A stretch of 64,000 bases of DNA from the NCBI RefSeq assembly GCF_016132545.1, contig NZ_CP066167.1, positions 3,408,001 to 3,472,000 on the forward strand, read 5' to 3'. The stretch's first letter is position 1; every line of letters begins with the position of its first letter. A program made the translations under genes and the position numbers. Source of the stretch: Spongiibacter nanhainus. Lineage in GTDB: Bacteria > Pseudomonadota > Gammaproteobacteria > Pseudomonadales > Spongiibacteraceae. Below, piece by piece: positions 1 through 7,795 of this stretch. The notes under the pieces are model-generated. The model worked only from the letters and a program-made list of their open reading frames with translations. It made no database searches and was not told the origin of the DNA.

Positions 1-157
1 TACCAGCGCGGCAAAGGCCGCCAGAGAGCGCCTGTGGTCCTGGCGCGGTCGCAGCGACGTTAAACAGGAAGCCCGCCGCATTCTCGCCCGCCATGTGCGG
101 CCGGACAGCCACAGCACACCGCGCTCCAAGACCACAGAGAGGCGCCGCCGCGCATGA
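1..157 (+). CDS. 3' end of an unidentified gene (partial)
   Basis: An open frame enters from the left edge (frame 2) and ends at a TGA at 155-157 that overlaps the ATG of the photolyase gene in an ATGA arrangement. The visible 51 or so residues are basic and helix-prone, rich in Arg and Ala, and end in a run of arginines. The four-base overlap suggests translational coupling with the photolyase. The family cannot be identified from this fragment, and it could be non-coding; the overlap and lack of stops are the only support. Confidence 0.45.
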   Translation, partial: TSAAKAARERLWSWRGRSDVKQEARRILARHVRPDSHSTPRSKTTERRRRA

Positions 158-1704
158 GCCATCCACAGCGTCTGCGACTGATCCTCGGGGATCAGCTCAA
201 CCCCCGTCACAGCTGGTACCGACAGCAAGATAGCTCCGTCATCTACCTGCTGGCCGAACTCCGCCAGGAAACCGACTACACCCGCCACCATGTGCAAAAA
301 GTGTGTGCCTTTTTTGCCGCCATGGCGGGCTTTGCCACAGCGCTAAAAAAAGCCGGGCACCGGGTTCTGCACCTGACTTTGGACGACACCGCCGACGACG
401 CCGACCTCCCTGCGCTGTTGAGGCGGCTGTGTCAGGACCTGGAGATTCAGCAGCTGGACTATCAGCGCCCCGACGAGTACCGCCTACTGCAGCAACTGCG
501 GGCGCTGAGCATTGACGGCGTCACCCTTGTCGAGGCCGACACGGAACACTTCCTGCTGCCCTTCGACGACATTGCCCAACAGTTCAAGCCCGGCAAGCAC
601 CGCAAGATGGAGTTTTTCTACCGGGATATGCGGCGACGCTTCCAGGTACTGATGGATGGCGATCAACCCCGGGGCGGCAAGTGGAATTTCGATGCCGATA
701 ACCGCAACCGCCTCAGCACGGAAGATATCGACGCGCTGCCCCAAGCGCTGTGCTTCAGCAACAAGGTCGACAGTATTCTCCAGCGTCTGCAACGCCACGG
801 CGTGGACACCTTTGGTACGGCAAGCAAAGAACTGCTGTGGCCGGTCAACCGGCGCCAGGCGGAAGAGCTGCTGGCCTTTTTCTGCGACGCGCTGCTACCC
901 CTGTTCGGACGCTTTCAGGACGCCATGACCGGCAACAGCCCCCACGCCTGGAGCCTTTACCACTCCCGACTGTCCTTTGCCCTCAACGCCAAACTGCTGC
1001 ACCCGATGCAGGTCATCGACGCGGCACTGCGCGCCTTTGAGAACCACCCGGAGGCCATTGATATCGCTCAAATCGAAGGCTTTGTCAGGCAGATTCTCGG
1101 CTGGCGGGAGTATGTACGAGGGGTGTACTGGGCCAATATGCCGGACTACCAGAGCCGCAACGCCCTGGGCGCCACTCGAGCACTGCCTCGCTGGTTTTGG
1201 GATGGCAATACCCGCATGCGCTGCCAGCAACAAGCCATTGGCCAGTCACTGGAGTTCGCCTACGCCCACCATATTCAGCGCCTGATGGTCACCGGTAACT
1301 TCTGCCTGCTGGCCGGTATTGACCCCGATGAAGTCGATCAGTGGTACCTGGGAATTTACGTGGATGCGATTGAGTGGGTGGAGCTGCCCAACACCCGGGG
1401 CATGAGCCAGTTCGCCGACGGTGGCATTGTCGCCACCAAGGCCTACTCCGCCAGCGGCAATTACCTGAACAAGATGAGCGACTACTGCGGCGACTGCCAT
1501 TACAACGTCAAGCAAAAAACCGGCGAGCGGGCCTGTCCGCTAAATAGTCTGTATTGGGATTTTATGCTCCGTCATCGGGCCCAGTTTGAGCGCAACCCCC
1601 GGGTGGGCATGGTTTACAGAAATTGGGACCGCATGAGTAAGGACAAGCGCGAGGCCGTGCTCGATCATGCCGGCGGCTTGTTGGCAAAACTCGATGAACT
1701 TTAA
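154..1704 (+). CDS. Prokaryotic iron-sulfur (6-4) photolyase / cryptochrome-like protein
   Basis: A 516-residue flavoprotein of the FeS-BCP photolyase/cryptochrome family (PhrB type), expected to repair UV photoproducts with blue light using FAD and a [4Fe-4S] cluster. The N-terminus (LRLILGDQLN) is the usual start of the antenna domain. Cysteines 357, 445, 448 and 461 have spacings of 88, 3 and 13 residues, which are the spacings I recall for the cluster ligands of Agrobacterium PhrB. The C-terminal FAD-binding helical domain includes the conserved segment with GNYLNKMSDYCGDCHY. Length is normal. The start is set by the ATGA overlap with the upstream frame. It converges with the TetR gene beyond. 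A signalling (cryptochrome) role is possible but less likely. Confidence 0.92.
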   Translation: MSHPQRLRLILGDQLNPRHSWYRQQDSSVIYLLAELRQETDYTRHHVQKVCAFFAAMAGFATALKKAGHRVLHLTLDDTADDADLPALLRRLCQDLEIQQLDYQRPDEYRLLQQLRALSIDGVTLVEADTEHFLLPFDDIAQQFKPGKHRKMEFFYRDMRRRFQVLMDGDQPRGGKWNFDADNRNRLSTEDIDALPQALCFSNKVDSILQRLQRHGVDTFGTASKELLWPVNRRQAEELLAFFCDALLPLFGRFQDAMTGNSPHAWSLYHSRLSFALNAKLLHPMQVIDAALRAFENHPEAIDIAQIEGFVRQILGWREYVRGVYWANMPDYQSRNALGATRALPRWFWDGNTRMRCQQQAIGQSLEFAYAHHIQRLMVTGNFCLLAGIDPDEVDQWYLGIYVDAIEWVELPNTRGMSQFADGGIVATKAYSASGNYLNKMSDYCGDCHYNVKQKTGERACPLNSLYWDFMLRHRAQFERNPRVGMVYRNWDRMSKDKREAVLDHAGGLLAKLDEL

Positions 1705-1743
1705 GGGCTGGTGACCATCGATGGCTCTAATCAGTGGCCGTGA

Positions 1744-2505
1744 TCAATGACCATAATCACCGGCGCTACCGATAAACCAGTCCGGCTCGCCCAGGGCCTC
1801 AGCGGCCCGCTCCAGGGACTCGGCAATATTTGCCGACAGCGGCGTAAAGTCTTCTCGCAGCAAGCTGGCGCTCACACAATTGCTCAAGCGGATGACAAAA
1901 TCCTGTAACTGGCTGACCACCAGCTGAGTCTCGCTGGGGAAACGCCGGGCCAGCTCGCAGCAACGCTGCTCTATCATTAACCAGGCGTTACCGGTGTAGT
2001 GCAGGGCGGCGCGACGGCGTTGCTGCAGAATCGATTCCGGCAGGGAAGCAGCCAAACGCTCATCGATCGCCTGCCAGCAGTCGTGTAAGGGGCCGTACCA
2101 GGGGTAGTCCACATCTCGTTCGCTGGCTCCCGGTGCAAAACCACCATTTTTGCAGACGAAGGCCGCATAGTAACTCTCCGGCAAAGCGTGACGAATCACA
2201 TAGGCATGGGGAGCCAACACCGCAGATACCAAATGACTGAGACTGAGCTCTTGATTGGCCACGGAAGACTTCATTGCCGCCATGTAGGCGGCGCAGTATT
2301 CGTTGACCACCTTGGAACGGTAGGCCCACACCGCCTCTACCAGCGCGTTTTTGGACCCGAAGTGGTACTGAACCGCGCCGGAGTTGGCGGTGCCGACCTT
2401 CTCCAGAATGACCCGGGTATTGGCGCCCCGCTCACCCAGAATGGCCACCTGGGATTCGGTCTCCAGGATAATTTTTTCTTTGAGCGCGTCACCCTTGCTG
2501 CTCAT
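1744..2505 (-). CDS. TetR-type transcriptional regulator (second of a pair)
   Basis: A 253-residue protein with an N-terminal helix-turn-helix of TetR type: residues ~10-55 include VGTANSGAVQYHFGSKNALVE, matching the recognition helix and the conserved YHFGSK-type motif. The remainder is helical and would form the ligand-binding and dimer domain. Its ATG overlaps the TGA of the upstream TetR gene (ATGA), so the two are co-translated. Both differ enough in sequence to be separate regulators. The ligand is unknown, and no catabolic gene is directly adjacent. Confidence 0.8.
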   Translation of the reverse strand: MSSKGDALKEKIILETESQVAILGERGANTRVILEKVGTANSGAVQYHFGSKNALVEAVWAYRSKVVNEYCAAYMAAMKSSVANQELSLSHLVSAVLAPHAYVIRHALPESYYAAFVCKNGGFAPGASERDVDYPWYGPLHDCWQAIDERLAASLPESILQQRRRAALHYTGNAWLMIEQRCCELARRFPSETQLVVSQLQDFVIRLSNCVSASLLREDFTPLSANIAESLERAAEALGEPDWFIGSAGDYGH

Positions 2506-3269
2506 GGCCGCTCCTGTGTTAGGGGGTCCGCCTCGGTGCCGGTAAGGGGGTGGCCGGGGCGAATCGGTAACTGGTCAAACAGGTCGTAGAAGTCCCGCGC
2601 CGACGGCTGATAAAAATCCTGCAGCAAGGCGGCGCTGACCGACTCAGTCAGCTCCCGGCAAATACTGGCGAAATCAACCTTGCTGGGTCTGTCTCTGAAG
2701 CGACGCAATTCGCCCTCAATCTCCCGAACTGAGCCGCTCAAGGTCGCCTGGGTCAGCAGTAGCCGCTCTGCCGCCTCCTGCTCGCCCAGCAAGGTAGCGA
2801 GGTGGGCCTGCATGGTGTCGTAACCCGACGACAGTACGCCGCCCCAATCCCGGTAGCGGGCAAAAATGCCCTGGTGGTAACCGTCGGCGTTGAGTACGTC
2901 CATAAGACTGCAGGCAAAGCACGAGGGCCAGGTTTCGGCCACCAGCGCCAATTGCGGCGCCACCACACAGTAAACCTGTGCTTGCAGAGGCAGTTGGCTG
3001 CGAGCGCCAAAGTAGTCTCCTACCTGCTTGCGACAATCCTGAGACAGCTTACTGATCCGCGGTTGACGCAAGGCGCAAACAATTTCCAGAAACGCGTCAA
3101 CGCTGCCAAAGTGGTAATGAATGGCTGAGATATTGGCGCTGCCCGCCTCGACGGTAAACTGCCGTATCTTGGCGTCGGACAGCCCCTGCTGACTGAGGAT
3201 CTTCTCGCCGGCCAATAACAGCCGCTGACGGATACCTAAATCGGGCCACTGGCGCTTTATCGAATTCAC
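2502..3269 (-). CDS. TetR-type transcriptional regulator (first of a pair)
   Basis: A 255-residue regulator with the N-terminal DNA-binding domain at residues ~12-62 (helix-turn-helix ending ISAIHYHFGSVDAF) and a helical C-terminal domain. It starts with GTG at 3269, and no strong Shine-Dalgarno is visible. Its stop overlaps the ATG of the next TetR gene. A tandem, overlapping TetR pair is unusual, because TetR proteins normally act as homodimers encoded alone; a heteromeric or sequential regulator pair is possible. Targets are unknown. Confidence 0.8.
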   Translation of the reverse strand: MNSIKRQWPDLGIRQRLLLAGEKILSQQGLSDAKIRQFTVEAGSANISAIHYHFGSVDAFLEIVCALRQPRISKLSQDCRKQVGDYFGARSQLPLQAQVYCVVAPQLALVAETWPSCFACSLMDVLNADGYHQGIFARYRDWGGVLSSGYDTMQAHLATLLGEQEAAERLLLTQATLSGSVREIEGELRRFRDRPSKVDFASICRELTESVSAALLQDFYQPSARDFYDLFDQLPIRPGHPLTGTEADPLTQERP

Positions 3270-3618
3270 TATGGCCGTCGCTCCACGCCGCTCAGTGCCA
3301 CCACACCGGCGCTGTGTGCACCGGCATGACGACCGGCAAGGTACCGACTCTCCGCTGATTGATTCATTACTCTACCTTTGCTCACTGTTGCACCCAGGCC
3401 TGTCACGGAGCCCATTGACAAGGTCGCCACCGACACACCGGCCTGGAGGCTGCCTGTTTGCTGCAACACACTGCATTTCTCGCAACTGCCATCATATACG
3501 GTGCAGATACGCCGCAAATGACTAACATAATAGTTGACCGCGGATAATCGCACAGCCTCTAGACCCCGCGCAACGCCGGTAAAAGGCTGATTTTCCTAAT
3601 TTTGTGGCTTTACTGAGC
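3270..3618. other. Intergenic stretch without a supported gene
   Basis: About 350 bases between the GTG start of the first TetR gene and the 3' end of the secreted-protein gene. Short open frames exist on both strands (84 and 94 codons) but have no ribosome site, composition or motif support. The 94-codon minus-strand frame ends one base into the TetR start codon, so a leader peptide cannot be excluded. No convincing promoter or hairpin was found. It presumably holds the promoter and operator of the TetR pair. Confidence 0.5.
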
Positions 3619-4269
3619 CTACAACGACGGCGGATCGGCGCGATTGCCCGCCAACCAGTCGTAGAGCATAGCAAGTTCTTCACGCCACTGTTCCACGGCC
3701 GGGATATCCGGGGCCACCCTGGCGTAAAGCTGGTCGTCGACATCGTCCATCATCGCGTTACTCTGGGCGATCACATCGGGAACGCGACGCATGGCATCGA
3801 GCATCTTTTGTATCTCCGCCTCACTGGTCCCCACCTGACGCATCATGGCGATCATTTCCTGGGTTTCCGGGTCCAGCGCAGGGTCAGGCGCCGCCTTGGC
3901 CTCTGCCAGGGTAGCGTCCCGCTCCTGCTTATCCGCAATAGCATCGCTGCGGTTGAGGATATAGTCGTGGGCCTCTGAGATGCGCCTTTCATGGTCTTCA
4001 AAGCGCGCCCGCGTGTAGCCCACCTGCTGCAAGTAACGATCTCGTGCGGCAAAAAACGCCACCACCACATCATCGTATTGATCGGCCTGGGCGCGAAAGC
4101 GGTTCTGGAGTTTGTGGGTCTCAATGCGAGTCTCCGACCACTTTTTTACGTCATTTGAACTCAGTGGTTCCGCCGCAAGCGAAACCACACTAATCACCAG
4201 AGCCGCTAGTGCAACACAGCCCCTAATAAAGTTTTTTGCAGTTGGTCCGATAACCTTCTCGACAGCCAT
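3619..4269 (-). CDS. Secreted, mostly helical protein of unknown function
   Basis: A 216-residue protein with a basic N-terminus and a hydrophobic segment at residues ~14-32 ending SLAAE, a likely Sec signal peptide with cleavage near residue 33. The mature part is acidic, helix-rich and likely partly coiled coil, with Asp/Glu/Gln/Arg-rich stretches and no cysteines. It is divergent from pomA across a 134-base spacer. I do not recognise the family. Its periplasmic location beside the stator genes could mean a role in motility or envelope function, but that is inference from position only. Confidence 0.65.
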   Translation of the reverse strand: MAVEKVIGPTAKNFIRGCVALAALVISVVSLAAEPLSSNDVKKWSETRIETHKLQNRFRAQADQYDDVVVAFFAARDRYLQQVGYTRARFEDHERRISEAHDYILNRSDAIADKQERDATLAEAKAAPDPALDPETQEMIAMMRQVGTSEAEIQKMLDAMRRVPDVIAQSNAMMDDVDDQLYARVAPDIPAVEQWREELAMLYDWLAGNRADPPSL

Positions 4270-4403
4270 GAATCACTCCGTTTTTTTATGGCGTTTTAGG
4301 CACGCAACATCGCGTACGGCAATTACTTACAGATTCACATTGGACGCCAGGTGTAATGTCATACGTCCAGTACCAGCAACTAAACTGACGGGATACCCAC
4401 CCC

Positions 4404-5177
4404 ATGGACATCGCCACACTACTCGGGATATTCGGCGCCATCGGCGTCATCATCGCCGCGATTTTTGTCGGCGGTAGCGCGAGCAGTTTTATCGATGTTC
4501 CCAGCGTGCTTATCGTATTCGGTGGTGGCCTATTCGCCAATCTCATAAAGTTCCCTTTAGGTGAAACACTGGGCGCCTTCAAAATTGCCTCCAAGGCGTT
4601 TTTCCACCGCCCCGCCAGCCAGCAGCAGTTGATTGAAGAGTGCGTCGATCTCGCGAAAGTGGCCCGCCGGGAAGGCCTATTAGAGCTGGAATCCAAGGAA
4701 ATCAGCAACGAATTTCTCGACAAAGGCGTCAAAATGGCCATCGACGGCCACGATACCGCCCTGGTCCAACACCTCCTCAGCAAGGAGATTAACCTCACCA
4801 TCGAGCGCAATGAGCAGGGCGAGGCGATTTTCAAGGGATTTGGCGAGTCCTTCCCCGCCATGGGCATGATCGGCACACTGATCGGCCTGGTCCAAATGAT
4901 GTCCAATATGGACGACCCCAAAGCCATCGGCCCCGCCATGGCGGTGGCACTACTCACTACCCTCTACGGCGCCATCATGGCCAACGCCGTCTGCCTGCCG
5001 GTGGCGCAGAAATTGGCCTTCCGCTCTCAGGAAGAGCGCGGCAACCGGCAACTGATTCTGGAGGCGGTCAACGCGATTCAAGAAGGCATGCAACCGCAGG
5101 TATTAGAATCCCTGCTGGAAACCCACCTCCCCGAGAAACAGCGCGAGCGAGCTGCCAATGACGCAAAAGCCGCTTGA
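4404..5177 (+). CDS. pomA: Flagellar motor stator protein PomA (MotA family)
   Basis: A 257-residue inner-membrane protein of the MotA/PomA/ExbB family. It has four expected membrane segments (residues ~5-22, ~30-48, ~150-172 and ~182-205) and a large cytoplasmic loop that contacts the rotor. The segment FPAMGMIGTLIGLVQMM and the following GPAMAVALLTTLYGAIMAN are the conserved third and fourth membrane helices. It pairs with PomB to form an ion-conducting stator; the partner sequence points to sodium coupling. It overlaps pomB by 20 bases, so the two are translationally coupled. No other flagellar genes are in the window. Confidence 0.93.
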   Translation: MDIATLLGIFGAIGVIIAAIFVGGSASSFIDVPSVLIVFGGGLFANLIKFPLGETLGAFKIASKAFFHRPASQQQLIEECVDLAKVARREGLLELESKEISNEFLDKGVKMAIDGHDTALVQHLLSKEINLTIERNEQGEAIFKGFGESFPAMGMIGTLIGLVQMMSNMDDPKAIGPAMAVALLTTLYGAIMANAVCLPVAQKLAFRSQEERGNRQLILEAVNAIQEGMQPQVLESLLETHLPEKQRERAANDAKAA

Positions 5178-6000
5178 CGCGCCGCCAGAGAAAAAAGTCG
5201 AGCCAGGCGCTCCAGCCTGGATGCTCACTTTTGCCGACTTGATGTCGCTGCTGCTGGCCTTTTTCGTACTGTTGTTTTCATTCTCGGAAATGGACAAGCA
5301 GAAGTTTAAAGAGCTGTCCGGATCTTTGCGCAACGCCTTCGGGGTGCAAAAAGAGATGCCGGCTTTCCAAACGCCGGTGGGTAATAACATCATCGCCCGG
5401 GAGTTCAGCCCCGCCCAGACAAGGCCGACCATAGAGAACGAGATTCGCCAGGAGGCCCTGCGCGAACTGCAACGGGCATTGAGTCGGGATGTAGCATTTG
5501 TTGAGGCACAATTCGCCCAGGAGATCGCCAACGACCAGGTCGAGGTGGAAGTCTCTGAAAACGGCTTCATCATCATCCGCTTGATGGAAAACGTCACCTT
5601 TGAGTCCGGCAGTGCCACTCTGACCATCAATGCCTGGCCGGTACTGGAAAAATTAGGGGATGTTATCGGTCACCTTCCCGGCGACATTGTTGTCAGCGGT
5701 CACACCGACTCGCTGCCCATAAACACCAGTCGCTTTCGCTCCAACTGGGACTTGTCGTCGGCCCGTGCCTCTACTGTGCTGCAGGAAATCCAGCGCTACT
5801 CGGAACAACCCCAACGCCGTTTCCGGGCCGTCGGCTACGCCGCCAACAAACCCATCGACAGTAACGACACCGCGGAGGGGCGGGCCCGCAATCGTCGGGT
5901 TGAGGTCACTCTGCTGCGGGGCGAGGAAGATCCAGCCACCGGTGATTTCACCGAGCTCTTTGAACCGCCACCCAATGCCGACACGATCCCCCTCAACTAG
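5158..6000 (+). CDS. pomB: Flagellar motor stator protein PomB (MotB family, OmpA domain)
   Basis: A 280-residue partner of PomA. There is a short cytoplasmic N-terminus, one membrane segment (residues ~21-42) containing the ion-binding Asp27 in TFADLMSLL, a plug/linker, and a C-terminal OmpA-like peptidoglycan-binding domain (residues ~135-265, with VVSGHTDSLP and GRARNRRVEV). The stretch after the membrane helix (FSEMDKQKFKELSGSLRNAF) is close to Vibrio PomB rather than proton-type MotB, so sodium coupling is inferred. It begins inside the 3' end of pomA. Confidence 0.93.
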   Translation: MTQKPLDAPPEKKVEPGAPAWMLTFADLMSLLLAFFVLLFSFSEMDKQKFKELSGSLRNAFGVQKEMPAFQTPVGNNIIAREFSPAQTRPTIENEIRQEALRELQRALSRDVAFVEAQFAQEIANDQVEVEVSENGFIIIRLMENVTFESGSATLTINAWPVLEKLGDVIGHLPGDIVVSGHTDSLPINTSRFRSNWDLSSARASTVLQEIQRYSEQPQRRFRAVGYAANKPIDSNDTAEGRARNRRVEVTLLRGEEDPATGDFTELFEPPPNADTIPLN

Positions 6001-6020
6001 GGCCTGTTCACACTCATCTC
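6001..6020 (+). repeat. Single sequence resembling the terminal repeat of the 28.8-kb MITE
   Basis: Directly after the pomB stop codon, AGGGCCTGTT followed by CACACTCAT resembles the terminal inverted repeat at 28841-28860 (about 16 of 20 positions alike). No matching second end is visible nearby, so this could be a decayed remnant, a solo end or coincidence. Confidence 0.25.
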
Positions 6021-6072
6021 CTGACAGCAACACAAACAAGCTATATCAGGCTCAAATAACGCCACTCAATAC

Positions 6073-7683
6073 CTAACGCGGCGCACGAGGGGTGGGAGTG
6101 GGAATGTACGAATAGGTCGCCGCGTCATTGAGATGATGGCTCACCCGCCAGCAATGCCTGCCCACCCACTGCATCCATACCAGTGCCGCGAGCAATAGAT
6201 CACCGGCCTCGGTATCTTCCCGTCCGGCGGCGATATCGGCAATGATTGCTTCGCGCTGTTTTATTTCCTCTGCATTAAGACGCTCTGCCATCGCGGAGCT
6301 AAGCTGGGCCGCGCCGGCCCAATCCTTTTTATGTAGGAGATTGCGCAGCTCCCTCAAGCCACCATCCAGCGTAGTGCCGGCATCAATAAGCTGGCGGGCC
6401 GATTGCCAACACTGGGCCTCACGGCTGGCCCCCAATCTGACCTGCAGGCGCTGTAGATGGTCAACAGTGTGCAAGCAGGCTTTTAAAAAATGCCACTCCC
6501 GCGCTCGCTCGGGGTGGGAATGAATCTGGTCAAGGTAGGCCTGACAGGCTTCAACCGACTCATAGAGTTCGACCAAACGCTCGGGATTGGCGCCCTCCTG
6601 TTTTCGCATCAAAGCCAGGCTGTATTGAACCTGAGCAACAAACAAATCAACCAAAGTCACCCTCACGGCCTCCAAGGCCACTGGGGAGTCTTTGAGCAAT
6701 TGCCGATCCAACAGCCCCACAAGGTGAGACGGTCGATCGGGAACGAGCCACTCCATTAAGCGGGCAAAATGAGGGGTCAGCGGCAGCACCGACAAGGTAC
6801 CAAACACATTGAATAGAGTGTGAAAGCCAACCAGTGCAATTTCAGCCTGTAGATAAATCGCCCCGGGAGACAACCACTGCCACAGCGCGACGTAGGGCAG
6901 CAAAAAGAAAAAGGCAAACAGCCCGGTAAAGAGGTTGTAGACAACATGGGAATACCCGGTGCGTCGGGTCTCCGCCGAGCCACCCAAGGTAGCGAACAGA
7001 GCAGTGGCGGATGTGCCCACATCCATACCGATGACCAGGGCCGCCGCCTGCTCAAAACTGATCACACCGCCATGCACCGCCGTCAGCGCCGCCGCCACAC
7101 CAGCACTGGAGGACTGGGTTACCAGCGTAATCACTACCCCTAACAGCAATAACTGAAAGCGGCCGAGCCAGGTGTTGGCAGGAAAGGTCTCTGGGGTTAT
7201 CTGCCCCTCAAGTCCCGCCATCCCTGACTGCATGGCGGCGATGCCGACAAAAATCAGCCCGAAGCCAGCCAGCGCAAAACCGCCCGGCTCCATACGCCCG
7301 CGACCGAACAGCTTGAGCAAGATACCGATCAGAATCAGCGGCATCACCGCAGTTTTCAATTCCAGTTTAAAGCCCAGCAAGGCCACTAACCAGCCGGTCA
7401 CTGTGGTGCCAATATTGGCGCCAAATATCACCCCCAAGGCCTGGGGAAAGGTCAATAAGCCCGCCCCGACAAAGCCCACAGCGGCAACGGTAGTCGCACT
7501 TGAAGACTGCAGGATCGCAGTGCTAACCGCCCCCGTGGCGGCACCGGAATAAGGACTGCGGGTAAAGCGGGTCAGCGCATCGCGCAGGGCATCGCCGGCC
7601 AACCCACGCAGGCCGTCGGTCATAATCACCACGCCCAATAGGAAGACCCCCAATCCCCCTAATAAATCGAACCACTGACCCAC
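6073..7683 (-). CDS. Na/phosphate cotransporter family protein with PhoU-like tail
   Basis: A 536-residue protein of the NptA/YjbB Na+/Pi cotransporter family. The N-terminal ~310 residues are hydrophobic and contain the duplicated family motif, QSSSATTVA in repeat one and QSSSAGVAA in repeat two. The C-terminal ~200 residues are soluble and helical, resembling a PhoU domain as in YjbB. It starts with GTG at 7683 preceded by a strong AAGGAG. YjbB-type proteins are linked to phosphate export or uptake in exchange with sodium; direction here is not known. It converges with pomB. Confidence 0.88.
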   Translation of the reverse strand: MGQWFDLLGGLGVFLLGVVIMTDGLRGLAGDALRDALTRFTRSPYSGAATGAVSTAILQSSSATTVAAVGFVGAGLLTFPQALGVIFGANIGTTVTGWLVALLGFKLELKTAVMPLILIGILLKLFGRGRMEPGGFALAGFGLIFVGIAAMQSGMAGLEGQITPETFPANTWLGRFQLLLLGVVITLVTQSSSAGVAAALTAVHGGVISFEQAAALVIGMDVGTSATALFATLGGSAETRRTGYSHVVYNLFTGLFAFFFLLPYVALWQWLSPGAIYLQAEIALVGFHTLFNVFGTLSVLPLTPHFARLMEWLVPDRPSHLVGLLDRQLLKDSPVALEAVRVTLVDLFVAQVQYSLALMRKQEGANPERLVELYESVEACQAYLDQIHSHPERAREWHFLKACLHTVDHLQRLQVRLGASREAQCWQSARQLIDAGTTLDGGLRELRNLLHKKDWAGAAQLSSAMAERLNAEEIKQREAIIADIAAGREDTEAGDLLLAALVWMQWVGRHCWRVSHHLNDAATYSYIPTPTPRAPR

Positions 7684-7795
7684 GGCAGCTCCTTAGCGAA
7701 AGCATCAGCAAATAGCTTGATTAGCATAACGGCCAGGGCCCTGCTCAAGCTAGAGGGCGCGAGAGCTATTTACGCCGCCGTATTTGAAGGTACAT

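Noticed and set aside
3269-3553. 94-codon minus-strand frame ending at the first TetR start
   Set aside because: No ribosome site or motif; only its one-base junction with the TetR gene is suggestive, which is not enough.
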